Shown here: piece after piece, positions 18,793 to 28,384 of the stretch | Layout of the letters: every line of letters starts with the position of its first letter | Position numbering within the stretch: the first letter of the stretch is position 1 | Source of the DNA: Vibrio coralliilyticus ATCC BAA-450 | Lineage (GTDB): Bacteria; Pseudomonadota; Gammaproteobacteria; Enterobacterales; Vibrionaceae | DNA length: 64,000 bases | Direction of reading: 5' to 3' | Assembly (NCBI RefSeq): GCF_000176135.1 | Contig: NZ_ACZN01000007.1 | Location: forward strand, 1-64,000 | Notes under the pieces: generated by a model | What the model was told of the DNA's origin: nothing | Seen by the model: the letters and a program-made list of their open reading frames with translations, nothing else | Databases searched by the model: none | Made by a program: the position numbers and the translations under genes

Positions 18793-20916
18793 TTGTATCT
18801 ATTCGATAGCCTAAAAGACGTTGCCCAAGAATACCTATCAGAGCCTCAAGTTGAGGCTCTGCGTCAATCTTATGTGGTAGCGAAAGATGCCCATGAAGGG
18901 CAGACCCGCTCAAGCGGTGAACCTTATATCATCCACCCTGTTGCTGTAGCTCGTATCTTGGCGGAAATGCGCCTTGATATTGAAACGCTACAAGCCGCCC
19001 TTCTTCACGATGTGATTGAAGATACTGAAGTCACCAAAGAAGAGTTAGAAACTCAATTTGGTACTACAGTGGCCGAACTGGTCGATGGTGTGTCTAAGCT
19101 GGATAAGCTTAAATTTCGAGATCGCAAAGAAGCTCAGGCTGAGAACTTCCGCAAAATGGTCCTTGCCATGGTGCAAGACATTCGCGTTATTCTGATCAAA
19201 CTGGCTGACCGTACGCACAACATGCGCACTTTGGGTGCTCTACGTGCTGACAAAAAGCGTCGCATCGCCCGTGAAACGCTGGAAATCTATTCTCCACTCG
19301 CTCACCGTCTTGGTATCCACAACATCAAAACCGAACTTGAAGAATTAGGTTTTGAAGCCTTGTACCCGAACCGCTATCGCGTTCTTAAAGAAGTGGTGAG
19401 ATCGGCGCGTGGTAACCGTAAAGAGATGATTCAGCGTATTCATGATGAAATTGAAGGCCGTCTTGAAGACGTTGGCCTGAAAGCTCGTGTATTTGGTCGT
19501 GAGAAGAACCTGTTCTCCATCTACAACAAGATGAAGACTAAAGAACAGCGATTCCACACCATCATGGATATCTACGCTTTCCGTGTTGTGGTTGAAGATG
19601 CCGATACCTGTTATCGCGTATTGGGTCAGGTCCACAGCCTGTACAAGCCGCGCCCGGGCCGTATGAAAGATTACATTGCGGTACCAAAAGCGAACGGCTA
19701 CCAGTCTATCCACACTTCAATGGTTGGCCCACATGGTGTGCCGGTTGAAGTGCAGATCCGTACCGAAGATATGGATCAAATGGCAGACAAAGGTGTCGCA
19801 GCACACTGGTCTTATAAAGGCAGTGGTGATCGCACCGGTACCACAGCACAGGTCAAAGCCCAGCGCTGGATGCAAAGCCTGCTTGAGCTACAGCAAAGTG
19901 CGGGTAACTCTTTCGAATTTATCGAAAATGTTAAGTCTGACCTATTCCCGGATGAGATTTACGTCTTCACACCGAAAGGACGCATTGTTGAACTGCCTGT
20001 TGGCGCCACTGCGGTTGATTTTGCTTATGCGGTACACACTGATGTAGGTAATACCTGTGTTGGTGCACGTGTTGACCGTAACCCGTATCCACTCAGCAAA
20101 GCGCTTAAGAACGGACAGACGATCGAAATCATCAGTGCGCCTGGCGCACGTCCAAATGCAGCTTGGCTGAACTATGTAGTGACTTCTCGTGCGCGTACGA
20201 AGATTCGTCAGGTTCTGAAGACTATGCGCCGTGAAGAGTCGGTGACGCTAGGTCGTCGCTTGCTTAACCATGCACTTGGTGATCTCTCTCTGTCTGACAT
20301 AGACGAAGAGAATATCAATCATGTCCTTTCTGAGCTGAAAGTCGACAGCGTGGAAGACCTGCTGGCGGATATCGGCTTGGGTGAGCTGATGAGTATTGTT
20401 ATTGCTCGTCGCTTACTGGGTGATGTCGATGAGCTGACCGAAGTAGCAAGCAGCGATAGCAATAAACCGAAGAAGAAGCTGCCAATCCGTGGAGCGGAAG
20501 GGCTGCTTCTAACATTCGCCAACTGTTGTCACCCGATTCCAGACGATCACATTATTGCTCACGTCTCACCGGGTCGCGGCTTAGTGGTGCACCGTGAAAC
20601 CTGTCCAAACGTACGCGGTTATCAGAAAGAACCAGATAAGTACATGGCAGTGGAATGGTCTGAAGACTACGATCAAGAGTTCATTACTGAACTGAATGTC
20701 GATGTACAAAACCGTCAGGGTGCTCTGGCTGAGTTGACCAATGTGATCTCCCAAACGGGGTCAAACATTCATGGTCTTTCCACAGAAGAAAAAGATGGCC
20801 GCCTGTACACAGTGACCGTACTTCTGACAACTAAAGATCGTGTCCACCTAGCTGGAATCATGCGGAAAATCAAAGCGATGCCACACACATTGAAAGTGCG
20901 ACGTCGTAAAAACTAA
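18793..20916 (+). CDS. spoT: SpoT, bifunctional (p)ppGpp synthetase/hydrolase
   Basis: Makes and degrades the stringent-response alarmone. 707 aa. HD hydrolase domain (HDVIEDTEV at about 71-79; DRTHNMRTL), synthetase domain (GREKNLFSIYNKMK, VPKANGYQSIHTS), TGS domain (VFTPKGRIVELPVGATAVDF), then zinc-finger/CC-type (FANCCHPIPDDHII) and ACT (NRQGALAELTNVISQTGSNI) regions. The start is TTG, as in E. coli spoT, so I keep it. 40 bp downstream of rpoZ and probably cotranscribed. Confidence 0.98.
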   Translation: MYLFDSLKDVAQEYLSEPQVEALRQSYVVAKDAHEGQTRSSGEPYIIHPVAVARILAEMRLDIETLQAALLHDVIEDTEVTKEELETQFGTTVAELVDGVSKLDKLKFRDRKEAQAENFRKMVLAMVQDIRVILIKLADRTHNMRTLGALRADKKRRIARETLEIYSPLAHRLGIHNIKTELEELGFEALYPNRYRVLKEVVRSARGNRKEMIQRIHDEIEGRLEDVGLKARVFGREKNLFSIYNKMKTKEQRFHTIMDIYAFRVVVEDADTCYRVLGQVHSLYKPRPGRMKDYIAVPKANGYQSIHTSMVGPHGVPVEVQIRTEDMDQMADKGVAAHWSYKGSGDRTGTTAQVKAQRWMQSLLELQQSAGNSFEFIENVKSDLFPDEIYVFTPKGRIVELPVGATAVDFAYAVHTDVGNTCVGARVDRNPYPLSKALKNGQTIEIISAPGARPNAAWLNYVVTSRARTKIRQVLKTMRREESVTLGRRLLNHALGDLSLSDIDEENINHVLSELKVDSVEDLLADIGLGELMSIVIARRLLGDVDELTEVASSDSNKPKKKLPIRGAEGLLLTFANCCHPIPDDHIIAHVSPGRGLVVHRETCPNVRGYQKEPDKYMAVEWSEDYDQEFITELNVDVQNRQGALAELTNVISQTGSNIHGLSTEEKDGRLYTVTVLLTTKDRVHLAGIMRKIKAMPHTLKVRRRKN

Positions 20917-20937
20917 TCTCTTTTTTCGAAGAAAAAT

Positions 20938-20972
20938 GCCCTTGAAATGACCGTTTCAAGGGCTTTTGTTTT
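20938..20972 (+). terminator. Terminator between spoT and trmH
   Basis: 10-bp stem GCCCTTGAAA / TTTCAAGGGC with a TGACCG loop, followed by TTTTGTTTT. It ends the rpoZ-spoT transcript only 10 bp before the trmH ATG, so trmH depends largely on read-through. Confidence 0.88.
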
Positions 20973-20981
20973 ACTGCCATT

Positions 20982-21665
20982 ATGAATTTAGAACGCTACA
21001 ACCGAATCCAACAAGTCCTCAAGTCCCGTCAGGCTGACCTGACTTTCTGTCTTGAGGAAGTCCACAAGCCAAACAACGTATCTGCGGTGATAAGAACTGC
21101 CGATGCGACAGGTATCCATAAGATCCATGCTGTTTGGCCGAATGATATGCGCACTCTTAGCCATACTTCTGCCGGTGCCCGTAACTGGGTTGAAGTGGAA
21201 ACCCACGACTCTATCGGTAAGGCAGTTGCCGAGCTGAAAGATCAGGGCATGCAGATATTGGTCACCAACCTGTCTGACACTGCAGTCGATTTTCGTGAGA
21301 TCGACTACACCAAACCGACAGCCATTATTCTTGGTAGCGAGAAAATTGGCGCTTCCGAAGAGGCTAAGCAACTGGCGGATCAAGACATCATCATACCGAT
21401 GATTGGCATGGTGCAGTCACTCAATGTCTCGGTTGCCAGCGCGGTTATCATGTACGAAGCTCAGCGCCAGCGCCAAGCAGCCGGTATGTACGACAATCAG
21501 GTCAGCAACTTACCGCAAGAAACCATCCATCGCATTCTGTTTGAGCGTGGCCACCCTGTTTTAGCAAAAGTTGCCAAGCGTAAAGGCTTAGCGTACCCAC
21601 CACTCGACGAACAAGGTCAGATTGTCGCGGACGAAGCATGGTGGCAGGAAATGCAGAAGAAATAA
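20982..21665 (+). CDS. trmH: tRNA (guanosine-18-2'-O)-methyltransferase
   Basis: SpoU-family SPOUT methyltransferase that modifies G18 in the tRNA D-loop with SAM. 227 aa. Motif 1 NVSAVIRTADATGI, motif 2 IILGSEKIGAS and motif 3 IPMIGMVQSLNVSVASAV form the knotted SAM site, and a C-terminal extension marks TrmH. The spoT-trmH-recG order is conserved in enterobacteria and vibrios. A terminator lies just upstream. Confidence 0.97.
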   Translation: MNLERYNRIQQVLKSRQADLTFCLEEVHKPNNVSAVIRTADATGIHKIHAVWPNDMRTLSHTSAGARNWVEVETHDSIGKAVAELKDQGMQILVTNLSDTAVDFREIDYTKPTAIILGSEKIGASEEAKQLADQDIIIPMIGMVQSLNVSVASAVIMYEAQRQRQAAGMYDNQVSNLPQETIHRILFERGHPVLAKVAKRKGLAYPPLDEQGQIVADEAWWQEMQKK

Positions 21666-21784
21666 TCCCGCTGCTCAGCGTCAGGCAAGGCGCGCTATTT
21701 TCTCCTGTACAAAAACACAGCTCGGTGGTTAACTATTAGGGTAATCGCCTATGTAACTTACTGAATAACTTACCGAGCTTTGTT

Positions 21785-23863
21785 ATGTCCCAATTGCTAT
21801 CTGCTGTTCCTCTCACTTCTCTGACTGGCGTTGGCGCCAAAGTCGCGGAAAAGCTGGCAAAAGTCGGGCTCAATTCAGTACAAGATCTGCTTTTCCACTT
21901 ACCGCTTCGTTACGAAGACCGCACACGCATTTACCCTATCGTCAAGCTGCATGCTGGGTTGTGGGCCGCAGTACAAGGGAAAGTGATGAGCGCCGATACC
22001 TTGTTTGGCAAGCGAAAAATGCTGACGGTAAAAATCAGTGATGGCAATGGCACCATTACACTGCGCTTTTTCAATTTCACCGCTGCAATGAAGAATAATT
22101 TTGCCGAAGGTAAAACCGTTCACGCCTATGGTGAAATCAAACGCGGCAGTTTCGGGTTGGAAATCGTCCATCCGGATTACAAGTTTTATGCCCCTAATCA
22201 GCCAGCCGAAGTGGAGCAGAACCTGACGCCGGTTTACCCGACCACAGACGGCTTGCGCCAAATCACCTTGCGCAATCTGACCGATCAAGCATTAGCCTTA
22301 ATTGACAAAGCCGCGGTCCAAGAACTACTGCCTTCTGGCTTGTATAACCAGCAAGTTTCGCTCGCTCAGGCGCTGCACACCATTCACCGCCCGACACCGG
22401 ATATTGATTTGCAGGCATTTGATGAGGGTAAGCACCCGGCGCAAATACGCCTGATTATGGAAGAGCTACTGGCTCAGAATCTCTCCATGCTTTCCGTCCG
22501 TAGCAAAGGCCAACAAGATGTTGCTCTGCCGCTGGCTGAGCGGAACCAACTTAAACAGCAATTACTCGATCAATTACCTTTCTCACCAACCAAAGCACAA
22601 TCACGCGTTGTCGCCGAAATTGAGCAAGACCTTGAGAAGCCTCACCCGATGATGCGCCTGGTTCAGGGGGATGTCGGTTCAGGTAAAACCTTAGTCGCGG
22701 CATTAGCAGCGCTACGGGCCCTGGAGCATGGTTATCAAGTAGCGCTAATGGCGCCGACTGAACTGCTGGCCGAGCAGCACGCGCTCAACTTTGCTCAGTG
22801 GCTGGAACCAATGGGCATAAACGTTGGCTGGCTTGCAGGTAAATTAAAAGGCAAAGCCAAAGAAATCGAGCTGGCGAAAATTGCCAGTGGCGAAGCACAA
22901 ATGGTGGTCGGTACCCATGCTCTGTTTCAGGAGCACGTCATCTTTCATCACCTTGCGTTAGTCATCATTGACGAGCAACATAGATTCGGCGTCCACCAGC
23001 GCCTTGAACTGAGAGAGAAAGGCGAAAAGCAAGGCGCTTTTCCTCATCAATTGATCATGACGGCGACACCGATTCCGCGCACACTGGCGATGACCGCCTA
23101 TGCCGATCTTGAAACCTCCGTCATTGATGAACTGCCACCGGGCCGAACGCCAATTCAGACCGTCGCCATCCCAGATACCAAACGAGATGATATTGTCGAA
23201 CGTGTTCGCAACGCCTGCCTCAATGAAGGCAAGCAGGCCTATTGGGTATGCACCCTGATTGATGAGTCAGAAGTTTTAGAAGCTCAGGCTGCTGCTGATA
23301 CCGCTGAAGAGCTACAAAGAAAGCTGCCTGACGTTAAAATTGGCTTAGTGCATGGCCGGATGAAACCGGCGGAAAAACAGTCGGTCATGCAGGACTTTAA
23401 AGACAACAAGCTGCACCTCTTGGTCGCGACCACCGTGATTGAAGTGGGTGTGGACGTCCCTAACTCAAGCTTAATGATCATTGAAAACCCAGAGCGATTG
23501 GGACTGGCTCAGCTGCACCAGCTACGCGGTCGAGTGGGTCGAGGCAGCGTCGCCAGCCATTGTGTGCTGCTCTACCATTCTCCACTGTCTAAAACCGCAC
23601 AAAAGCGTTTAGGTGTGCTTCGTGAGAGCAACGATGGCTTTGTCATTGCGCAGCGCGATTTGGAAATTCGCGGCCCCGGAGAACTACTGGGGACCAAGCA
23701 GACCGGAATGGCTGACTTTAAGATTGCCGATTTAATCCGGGATCAGCATTTAATCCCTGAAGTGCAACGTGTCGCGCGTCATATTCATGATAACTTCCCA
23801 GACAATGCAGCAGCGATTATCGACCGCTGGCTGGGAGACCGAGACATGTATTCGAAGGCATAG
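21785..23863 (+). CDS. recG: ATP-dependent DNA helicase RecG
   Basis: Remodels stalled replication forks and Holliday junctions. 692 aa. N-terminal wedge/OB domain (LLFHLPLRYEDRTRIYP, VKISDGNGTITLRFFNF), helicase motifs I (GDVGSGKT, near 300), II (IIDEQHRFGVHQRLEL), III (TATPIPRT), V (ATTVIEVGVDVPN) and VI (QLRGRVGRG). A C-terminal TRG-like segment follows. Normal length and complete. Confidence 0.98.
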   Translation: MSQLLSAVPLTSLTGVGAKVAEKLAKVGLNSVQDLLFHLPLRYEDRTRIYPIVKLHAGLWAAVQGKVMSADTLFGKRKMLTVKISDGNGTITLRFFNFTAAMKNNFAEGKTVHAYGEIKRGSFGLEIVHPDYKFYAPNQPAEVEQNLTPVYPTTDGLRQITLRNLTDQALALIDKAAVQELLPSGLYNQQVSLAQALHTIHRPTPDIDLQAFDEGKHPAQIRLIMEELLAQNLSMLSVRSKGQQDVALPLAERNQLKQQLLDQLPFSPTKAQSRVVAEIEQDLEKPHPMMRLVQGDVGSGKTLVAALAALRALEHGYQVALMAPTELLAEQHALNFAQWLEPMGINVGWLAGKLKGKAKEIELAKIASGEAQMVVGTHALFQEHVIFHHLALVIIDEQHRFGVHQRLELREKGEKQGAFPHQLIMTATPIPRTLAMTAYADLETSVIDELPPGRTPIQTVAIPDTKRDDIVERVRNACLNEGKQAYWVCTLIDESEVLEAQAAADTAEELQRKLPDVKIGLVHGRMKPAEKQSVMQDFKDNKLHLLVATTVIEVGVDVPNSSLMIIENPERLGLAQLHQLRGRVGRGSVASHCVLLYHSPLSKTAQKRLGVLRESNDGFVIAQRDLEIRGPGELLGTKQTGMADFKIADLIRDQHLIPEVQRVARHIHDNFPDNAAAIIDRWLGDRDMYSKA

Positions 23864-23875
23864 TAAGAAAAGTAG

Positions 23876-23907
23876 AAAGGGTTGGTACACAATGACCAAC
23901 CCTTTTT
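23876..23907 (+). terminator. Terminator downstream of recG
   Basis: 11-bp perfect stem AAAGGGTTGGT / ACCAACCCTTT, 8-base loop, followed by T-rich sequence. It lies between the convergent recG and cysQ genes and may serve both. Confidence 0.88.
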
Positions 23908-23955
23908 ATTTGAAGAGTGAGAGTAATAAACAGTGCGACAAGCGCTTTAGTTTAG

Positions 23956-24783
23956 CTAGTCTTTCACTTGGAGGATTTCGTCCCAAGGTAGGCGTTCATC
24001 GCCAAGAACGATGAAGTTAGGGTTTTCCAGCGTCTCACGCTCATTGTAGGACAGAGGTTCAAGCTGAGTACTTAGAATCCGGCCACCCGCCTCTTCAACA
24101 ATACACTGAGTCGCCGCGGTATCCCATTCCCCAGTAGGTCCAAGACGCAGATAGCAATCCACCGCGCCTTCCGCCACTAAGCACGCTTTAAGCGCCGCAG
24201 AGCCCAATGGTACCAAGTCATAATTCCAACCACTGCTCATGCGACTAGTAATACGATTGATGTCTTGGCGACGGCTGATCGCAATCGCAATTGGGTGCGC
24301 CTGACCATCGTGATTGTGGGTCTTAATCCGCACACTTTCGTCCATGTCTGGGATTTTCCATGCCCCTTTATCTTTGTAGGCATAATACGTCACGCCAGAC
24401 ACTGGGCCATACACCACTCCCATTATCGGCTGATGATTCTCAACCAATGCAATAATAGTCGCGAAATCGCCGCTACGAGCAATAAACTCCTGTGTCCCGT
24501 CTAACGGGTCCACCAACCAATAACGGCTCCATTGCGAGCGCTTATCGAGGCTGATATCAGCGGCTTCTTCCGATAACACGGGAATATCCGGCGTCAGATC
24601 GGAGAGCTTTTCCATGATCAGTTTATGTGCTGCGATATCCGCACTGGTCACCGGTGTTTCATCACTCTTGGTGTAGGCTTGGTATTCTTTTTTCTCGTAA
24701 ATATCAAGAATTAGCTGACCTGCCGAGCGGGCAATATCAATCACGGCAGGCAAATGGTGGGAAAGGTCTTCTGTCATTGGCAT
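23956..24783 (-). CDS. cysQ: 3'(2'),5'-bisphosphate nucleotidase CysQ
   Basis: Hydrolyses PAP to AMP, clearing a by-product of sulfate assimilation. Member of the inositol-monophosphatase-like superfamily. About 275 aa. Metal-binding motifs are VLSEEAAD, WLVDPLDGTQEF and EWDTAATQCIVEEAGG. The frame also allows TTG at 24789, but ATG at 24783 has AAGGA 6 bases upstream. The next gene upstream in the same direction, nudE, is also a phosphohydrolase, and the short gap suggests cotranscription. Confidence 0.96.
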   Translation of the reverse strand: MPMTEDLSHHLPAVIDIARSAGQLILDIYEKKEYQAYTKSDETPVTSADIAAHKLIMEKLSDLTPDIPVLSEEAADISLDKRSQWSRYWLVDPLDGTQEFIARSGDFATIIALVENHQPIMGVVYGPVSGVTYYAYKDKGAWKIPDMDESVRIKTHNHDGQAHPIAIAISRRQDINRITSRMSSGWNYDLVPLGSAALKACLVAEGAVDCYLRLGPTGEWDTAATQCIVEEAGGRILSTQLEPLSYNERETLENPNFIVLGDERLPWDEILQVKD

Positions 24784-24809
24784 AGTCAATCCTTCACGCT
24801 CTACATTGA

Positions 24810-25358
24810 TTATGGTTTTAAGATACGTAGAGCAAGCATCAGCGCGGTAATACTGCGCGCCTCACAAAAATCGAGGTGAGTCAGAAGCTCTTCTGCCTGG
24901 GCAAGTGGCCAGCGAATTACTTCCAAAGGTTCAGGTTCATCCCCTTCTAATTGTTCTGAGTATAGATCCTCTGCGATAAACAGGGTCATTTTGCTCGAGA
25001 AATAAGAAGGCGCGAGCACCACATCTTTCAATGGTGTCAGCTTGTTGGTCCCGAAGCCGATTTCTTCTTTCAACTCTCTGTCGGCAGCTTCTGCTGGCGA
25101 CTCTCCAGCATCAATCAACCCTTTAGGAAAGCCGAGTTCATAACGTTCGGTACCTGCGGCATATTCGCGAACCAGCAATATATCTCCCTCTGCGGTTACT
25201 GGCACCATCATCACCGCGTTACGACCACTCGGTTTCATGCGTTCGTAGGTGCGTTCAACACCATTGCTAAAGCGTAAATCAAGCGCTTCAACGGCAAACA
25301 ATTTGGATTGAGCTACAGTTTGTTTTGCCAGAATTTCTGGTGGGTTCCGTTTAGCCAC
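24810..25358 (-). CDS. nudE: Nudix hydrolase NudE (ADP-sugar/ADP compounds)
   Basis: Hydrolyses ADP-ribose, Ap3A and NADH-type substrates. 182 aa. The complete Nudix box is seen in two pieces: GFPKGLIDAGESPAEAADRE, followed by LKEEIGF. The start is GTG with AAGGAG upstream. It sits 26 bp upstream of cysQ in the same orientation. Confidence 0.95.
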   Translation of the reverse strand: MAKRNPPEILAKQTVAQSKLFAVEALDLRFSNGVERTYERMKPSGRNAVMMVPVTAEGDILLVREYAAGTERYELGFPKGLIDAGESPAEAADRELKEEIGFGTNKLTPLKDVVLAPSYFSSKMTLFIAEDLYSEQLEGDEPEPLEVIRWPLAQAEELLTHLDFCEARSITALMLALRILKP

Positions 25359-25421
25359 TTGCTTACTCCTTAGCCGTAGAGGAAGTCTTTAATATATGAG
25401 AAAACTGTCATGTTTGAAAAC

Positions 25422-25452
25422 AAAAAAGGGCTGACTTTTTCGTCAACCCTTT
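25422..25452 (-). terminator. Terminator downstream of nfuA
   Basis: In the minus-strand RNA AAGGGUUGAC pairs with GUCAGCCCUU (one G-U wobble), followed by a T-run. The same stem has a mismatch when read from the plus strand, so it works in the nfuA direction. Confidence 0.82.
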
Positions 25453-25489
25453 GTATTGCATATGGTTAAATCTGTTATTTATCCAGTTA

Positions 25490-26077
25490 TCAGTAGTAAG
25501 AGTGCTCACCACGGTCATGCTCAGTCGCATCGCGAACTGCGCTCAACTCGCCCTCAAACTGTTGCAGCAGTTCTTTCTCGATACCTTCTTTTAGTGTCAC
25601 ATCAACCATAGAACAACCGTTACAACCACCGCCAAAGGCAACAATCGCGATACCGTCTTCAGTGATTTCTACCAGATTGACGTGACCGCCGTGCCCTGCT
25701 AGTTGAGGGTTTACCTGAGTTTGAATCACGTATTCAACACGCTCAACCAATGGTGCATCGTCAGACACTTTACGCATTTTCGCGTTTGGCGCTTTCAGCG
25801 TCAGCTGAGAACCCATTTTGTCTGTCACGAAGTCGATTTCCGCGTCTTCAAGGAATGGCAGGCTCAGCTCGTCAACGTAAGCAGAGAAACCTTCATACTT
25901 GATCTCAGTATCTGTAGCTTCAATCGCTTCAGTTGGGCAGTAAGAAACGCCACATTCTGCATTTTGCGTCCCCGGATTCACAACGAATACGCGGATGTTC
26001 GTCCCTTCTGGCTGTTGGCTCAAAAGGTTGGCAAAGTGTTTCTGGGCATTTTCAGTAATAGTAATAGGATTTGACAC
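25490..26077 (-). CDS. nfuA: Fe-S biogenesis protein NfuA
   Basis: Carries and delivers 4Fe-4S clusters to apoproteins. 195 aa: an N-terminal degenerate A-type (HesB-like) domain and a C-terminal NifU domain with the cluster ligands in GGGCNGCSM (CxxC, about 149-154). The Cys pair of true A-type proteins is absent from the N-terminal domain, as is normal for NfuA. It lies downstream of comF in the same direction, the gammaproteobacterial bioH-comF-nfuA arrangement. Confidence 0.97.
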   Translation of the reverse strand: MSNPITITENAQKHFANLLSQQPEGTNIRVFVVNPGTQNAECGVSYCPTEAIEATDTEIKYEGFSAYVDELSLPFLEDAEIDFVTDKMGSQLTLKAPNAKMRKVSDDAPLVERVEYVIQTQVNPQLAGHGGHVNLVEITEDGIAIVAFGGGCNGCSMVDVTLKEGIEKELLQQFEGELSAVRDATEHDRGEHSYY

Positions 26078-26170
26078 GACGAATACCTGAGTAAATTTGT
26101 AGGCTATTTGAGCACCATTTTACTCCTGATTTTCGCAAGATCTAGCCTTTTAGATCAAATCAGAGACACT

Positions 26171-26884
26171 TTAGCGGCTAGAAGGTTCAGGAGTGCGACA
26201 AATGCAATAAATATCAATGGTTTTCACTCCAGCATCAAGCAATAATTCACATAATTGATGTACTGTACTGCCCGTAGTTAACACATCATCGACAATAGCG
26301 ACATGCTCGGCATTTATCGACTTTCTTAGATGAAAAGCCTGACGCACATTCTCCTTACGCTGCTTTTTATCCATTCCTTGTTGCCTTTCCGTTGCACGCT
26401 TTTTCTTAAATAGAGCCTCACAAGGCACATCCAGCTCTCGACCAATTTGCCATGCCAGATGCTGACTTTGGTTGTAGCCACGATAACAGTAACGACGCCA
26501 GTGCAAGGGGACAAAAGTAATCAGGTCTGGTCGAGTGTCGATGCGTGACACCAACAGCAAAGACAAGGTTTTAGCCTGCCAGTACTGACCTTCGTACTTA
26601 AGTCGGTGAACGTAACTCGATAGCGGCGGTTGATAGTCTCCGACACAATACAAGTGCGTCCACAATGGCGGGGCAACTAAACATTCCCCACACATTTCGA
26701 CGTACTCAGAGGTCACCAAGCCACATCGTCTGCAGCGAGGAACTGGCGCAAAACGTCGCAGACAGAAACAGCAGAATAAGGGGTGCGCCGCTTGCGATCC
26801 GATCGCCATCTGGCACAAATCGCAATGACTGGGTAACAGGTAGGCTGTGTGTTTCTTAATCCAATCGGTTAACATGGCGCTCAA
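26171..26884 (-). CDS. comF: ComF-family phosphoribosyltransferase-like competence protein
   Basis: Needed for DNA uptake during natural transformation in relatives; biochemical role unsettled. 237 aa. N-terminal Cys-rich zinc-finger-like region (CDLCQ, CCFCLRRF, CRRCG, CGEC) and a C-terminal PRT domain with the PRPP-binding motif HVAIVDDVLTTGSTV (about 194-208). It is transcribed divergently from bioH, with about 50 bp between the starts, so the promoters overlap. Confidence 0.95.
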   Translation of the reverse strand: MSAMLTDWIKKHTAYLLPSHCDLCQMAIGSQAAHPLFCCFCLRRFAPVPRCRRCGLVTSEYVEMCGECLVAPPLWTHLYCVGDYQPPLSSYVHRLKYEGQYWQAKTLSLLLVSRIDTRPDLITFVPLHWRRYCYRGYNQSQHLAWQIGRELDVPCEALFKKKRATERQQGMDKKQRKENVRQAFHLRKSINAEHVAIVDDVLTTGSTVHQLCELLLDAGVKTIDIYCICRTPEPSSR

Positions 26885-26933
26885 TATCTGACAACTAGAT
26901 AATTAACTTACCGCTTTAAATCAGGTGTAAAGG

Positions 26934-27731
26934 ATGGAAAACGTGGCACAGAATGAGATCAAACCAACAACGCCATATTGGCAGTCAACAGGTCAAGGTG
27001 ACGATTTGGTCTTAGTTCATGGGTGGGGGATGAATGGTGCTGTCTGGCATCAGGCCGTTGAGCAGTTAAGCCAGCATTTTCGCGTGCACGTCGTTGACCT
27101 ACCGGGGTTTGGCCACAGCCATCAATTACACTTCGAAACGATGGAAGAGCTCGCGCAACAGGTTCTGCACAGCGCACCTGACAATGCGATTTGGCTCGGC
27201 TGGTCTTTGGGTGGCTTGGTGGCAACACACATCGCGATTCATCACCCAGAGCGCATAACCAAGCTAATCACCGTTGCTAGCTCACCTAAGTTTTCAGCAG
27301 AAAAGCGCTGGCGTGGAATCCAACCCCAAGTTCTGAGTGCGTTCACCGAGCAACTAGTAGATGATTTTCGCGTCACCATTGAGCGATTTATGGCGTTGCA
27401 AGCAATGGGCAGCCCTTCTGCTCGCCAAGATGTCAAAACCCTCAAGCAAGCGGTCCTATCTCGCCCTGAACCGAACCCTCAGTCCCTGCTCGCAGGCCTA
27501 CAGCTGCTTGCCGATGTGGATTATCGCCAAGCGCTACTCGATGTCTCAGTGCCTACCTTGCGTTTATACGGACGCTTGGACGGGCTAGTGCCAGCCAAAG
27601 TTGCGACTGATGTCGACACACTGATGCCGACCAGTGAGAGTTATATGTTTGGCGCTTCATCACACGCACCATTTATGACCGAACTTAATGAGTTTTGTCA
27701 GCAAGTTACCCGATTTTCGGCTGGTAGATAA
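26934..27731 (+). CDS. bioH: Pimeloyl-[acyl-carrier protein] methyl ester esterase BioH
   Basis: Alpha/beta hydrolase that removes the methyl group from pimeloyl-ACP methyl ester in biotin synthesis. 265 aa. Oxyanion region VHGWGMNGAVW, nucleophile elbow GWSLGG, acidic region LRLYGRLDGLVP and catalytic His in SSHAPF. The start could be ATG 26934 or GTG 26943. The GTG has AAAGGA at better spacing, so four residues of the N-terminus are uncertain. Confidence 0.96.
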   Translation: MENVAQNEIKPTTPYWQSTGQGDDLVLVHGWGMNGAVWHQAVEQLSQHFRVHVVDLPGFGHSHQLHFETMEELAQQVLHSAPDNAIWLGWSLGGLVATHIAIHHPERITKLITVASSPKFSAEKRWRGIQPQVLSAFTEQLVDDFRVTIERFMALQAMGSPSARQDVKTLKQAVLSRPEPNPQSLLAGLQLLADVDYRQALLDVSVPTLRLYGRLDGLVPAKVATDVDTLMPTSESYMFGASSHAPFMTELNEFCQQVTRFSAGR

Positions 27732-27840
27732 AAATTATTTTATCCGATACGCTAAAATTTTGACTATAAAGGCCGATAAATAATCGAGCCAAGAAAACGC
27801 TGTTTTATTGCATTTTCTGGCTGGGCGTGAGGAGGTTAAA

Positions 27841-28311
27841 ATGCTCGTATCACCTACGAACGTAAGTGTACCGCTGATCGCCCCATCGGTTAATGTGCAA
27901 ACGGAGCAGGCAGCCAGAGACAATAAAGTCCGCGAGCCCGTCACTCCCACTGTAGCGTTAACCAAAAGTAACGCTGAACGTAAAGTCAAAGCCGATGATA
28001 AAAGGCGACGACAATCCTCTTGGGATCCAGCTGAGCACCCGAGCTATGAAGCCAGTGAACAGGAAGAAGTTAAAGCCACTTATCAGGAAGATCCAAAAGA
28101 TACGCTCGAACGGATTTTCCAGCTGATTGCTCTGGACAGCTACAGCGAAGATCAGGGCAAGGGCTACGCAATGCGCTTTCGGTTACCAAGGCACATAATC
28201 GATGCGGCGATAACTGAAGGCAAGATGGCCAAGCGCAGAACCGTAATCAAGTTTCACTACGGTGATGCGGTTGCACCCAATACACCTTCAGATGTAATTG
28301 CGGTGTTGTAG
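27841..28311 (+). CDS. Unrecognised 156-aa charged protein
   Basis: I do not recognise this gene. A strong ribosome site (GAGGAGG) precedes ATG 27841, so the longer reading from 27808 is unlikely. There is no signal peptide or membrane segment. Residues 1-75 are low-complexity and charged (AERKVKADDKRRRQSSWDP), probably disordered. Residues 85-156 look like a compact domain (DTLERIFQLIALDSYSED, GYAMRFRLPRHIIDAAI, VIKFHYGDAV). It follows bioH by about 110 bp and ends at a bidirectional terminator. It has the codon look of its neighbours and is likely a lineage-conserved protein. Confidence 0.75.
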   Translation: MLVSPTNVSVPLIAPSVNVQTEQAARDNKVREPVTPTVALTKSNAERKVKADDKRRRQSSWDPAEHPSYEASEQEEVKATYQEDPKDTLERIFQLIALDSYSEDQGKGYAMRFRLPRHIIDAAITEGKMAKRRTVIKFHYGDAVAPNTPSDVIAVL

Positions 28312-28340
28312 TACCTAAGCATAATGATTAGGAAATACCG

Positions 28341-28370
28341 AAAAAAATCCCCGCAATTGCGGGGATTTGT
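28341..28370. terminator. Bidirectional terminator between the 156-aa gene and tex
   Basis: Perfect 10-bp stem AAATCCCCGC / GCGGGGATTT with an AATT loop. The T-run is strong on the minus strand (tex) and weaker on the plus strand. Confidence 0.92.
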
Positions 28371-28384
28371 ATTTCTAACCGAGA

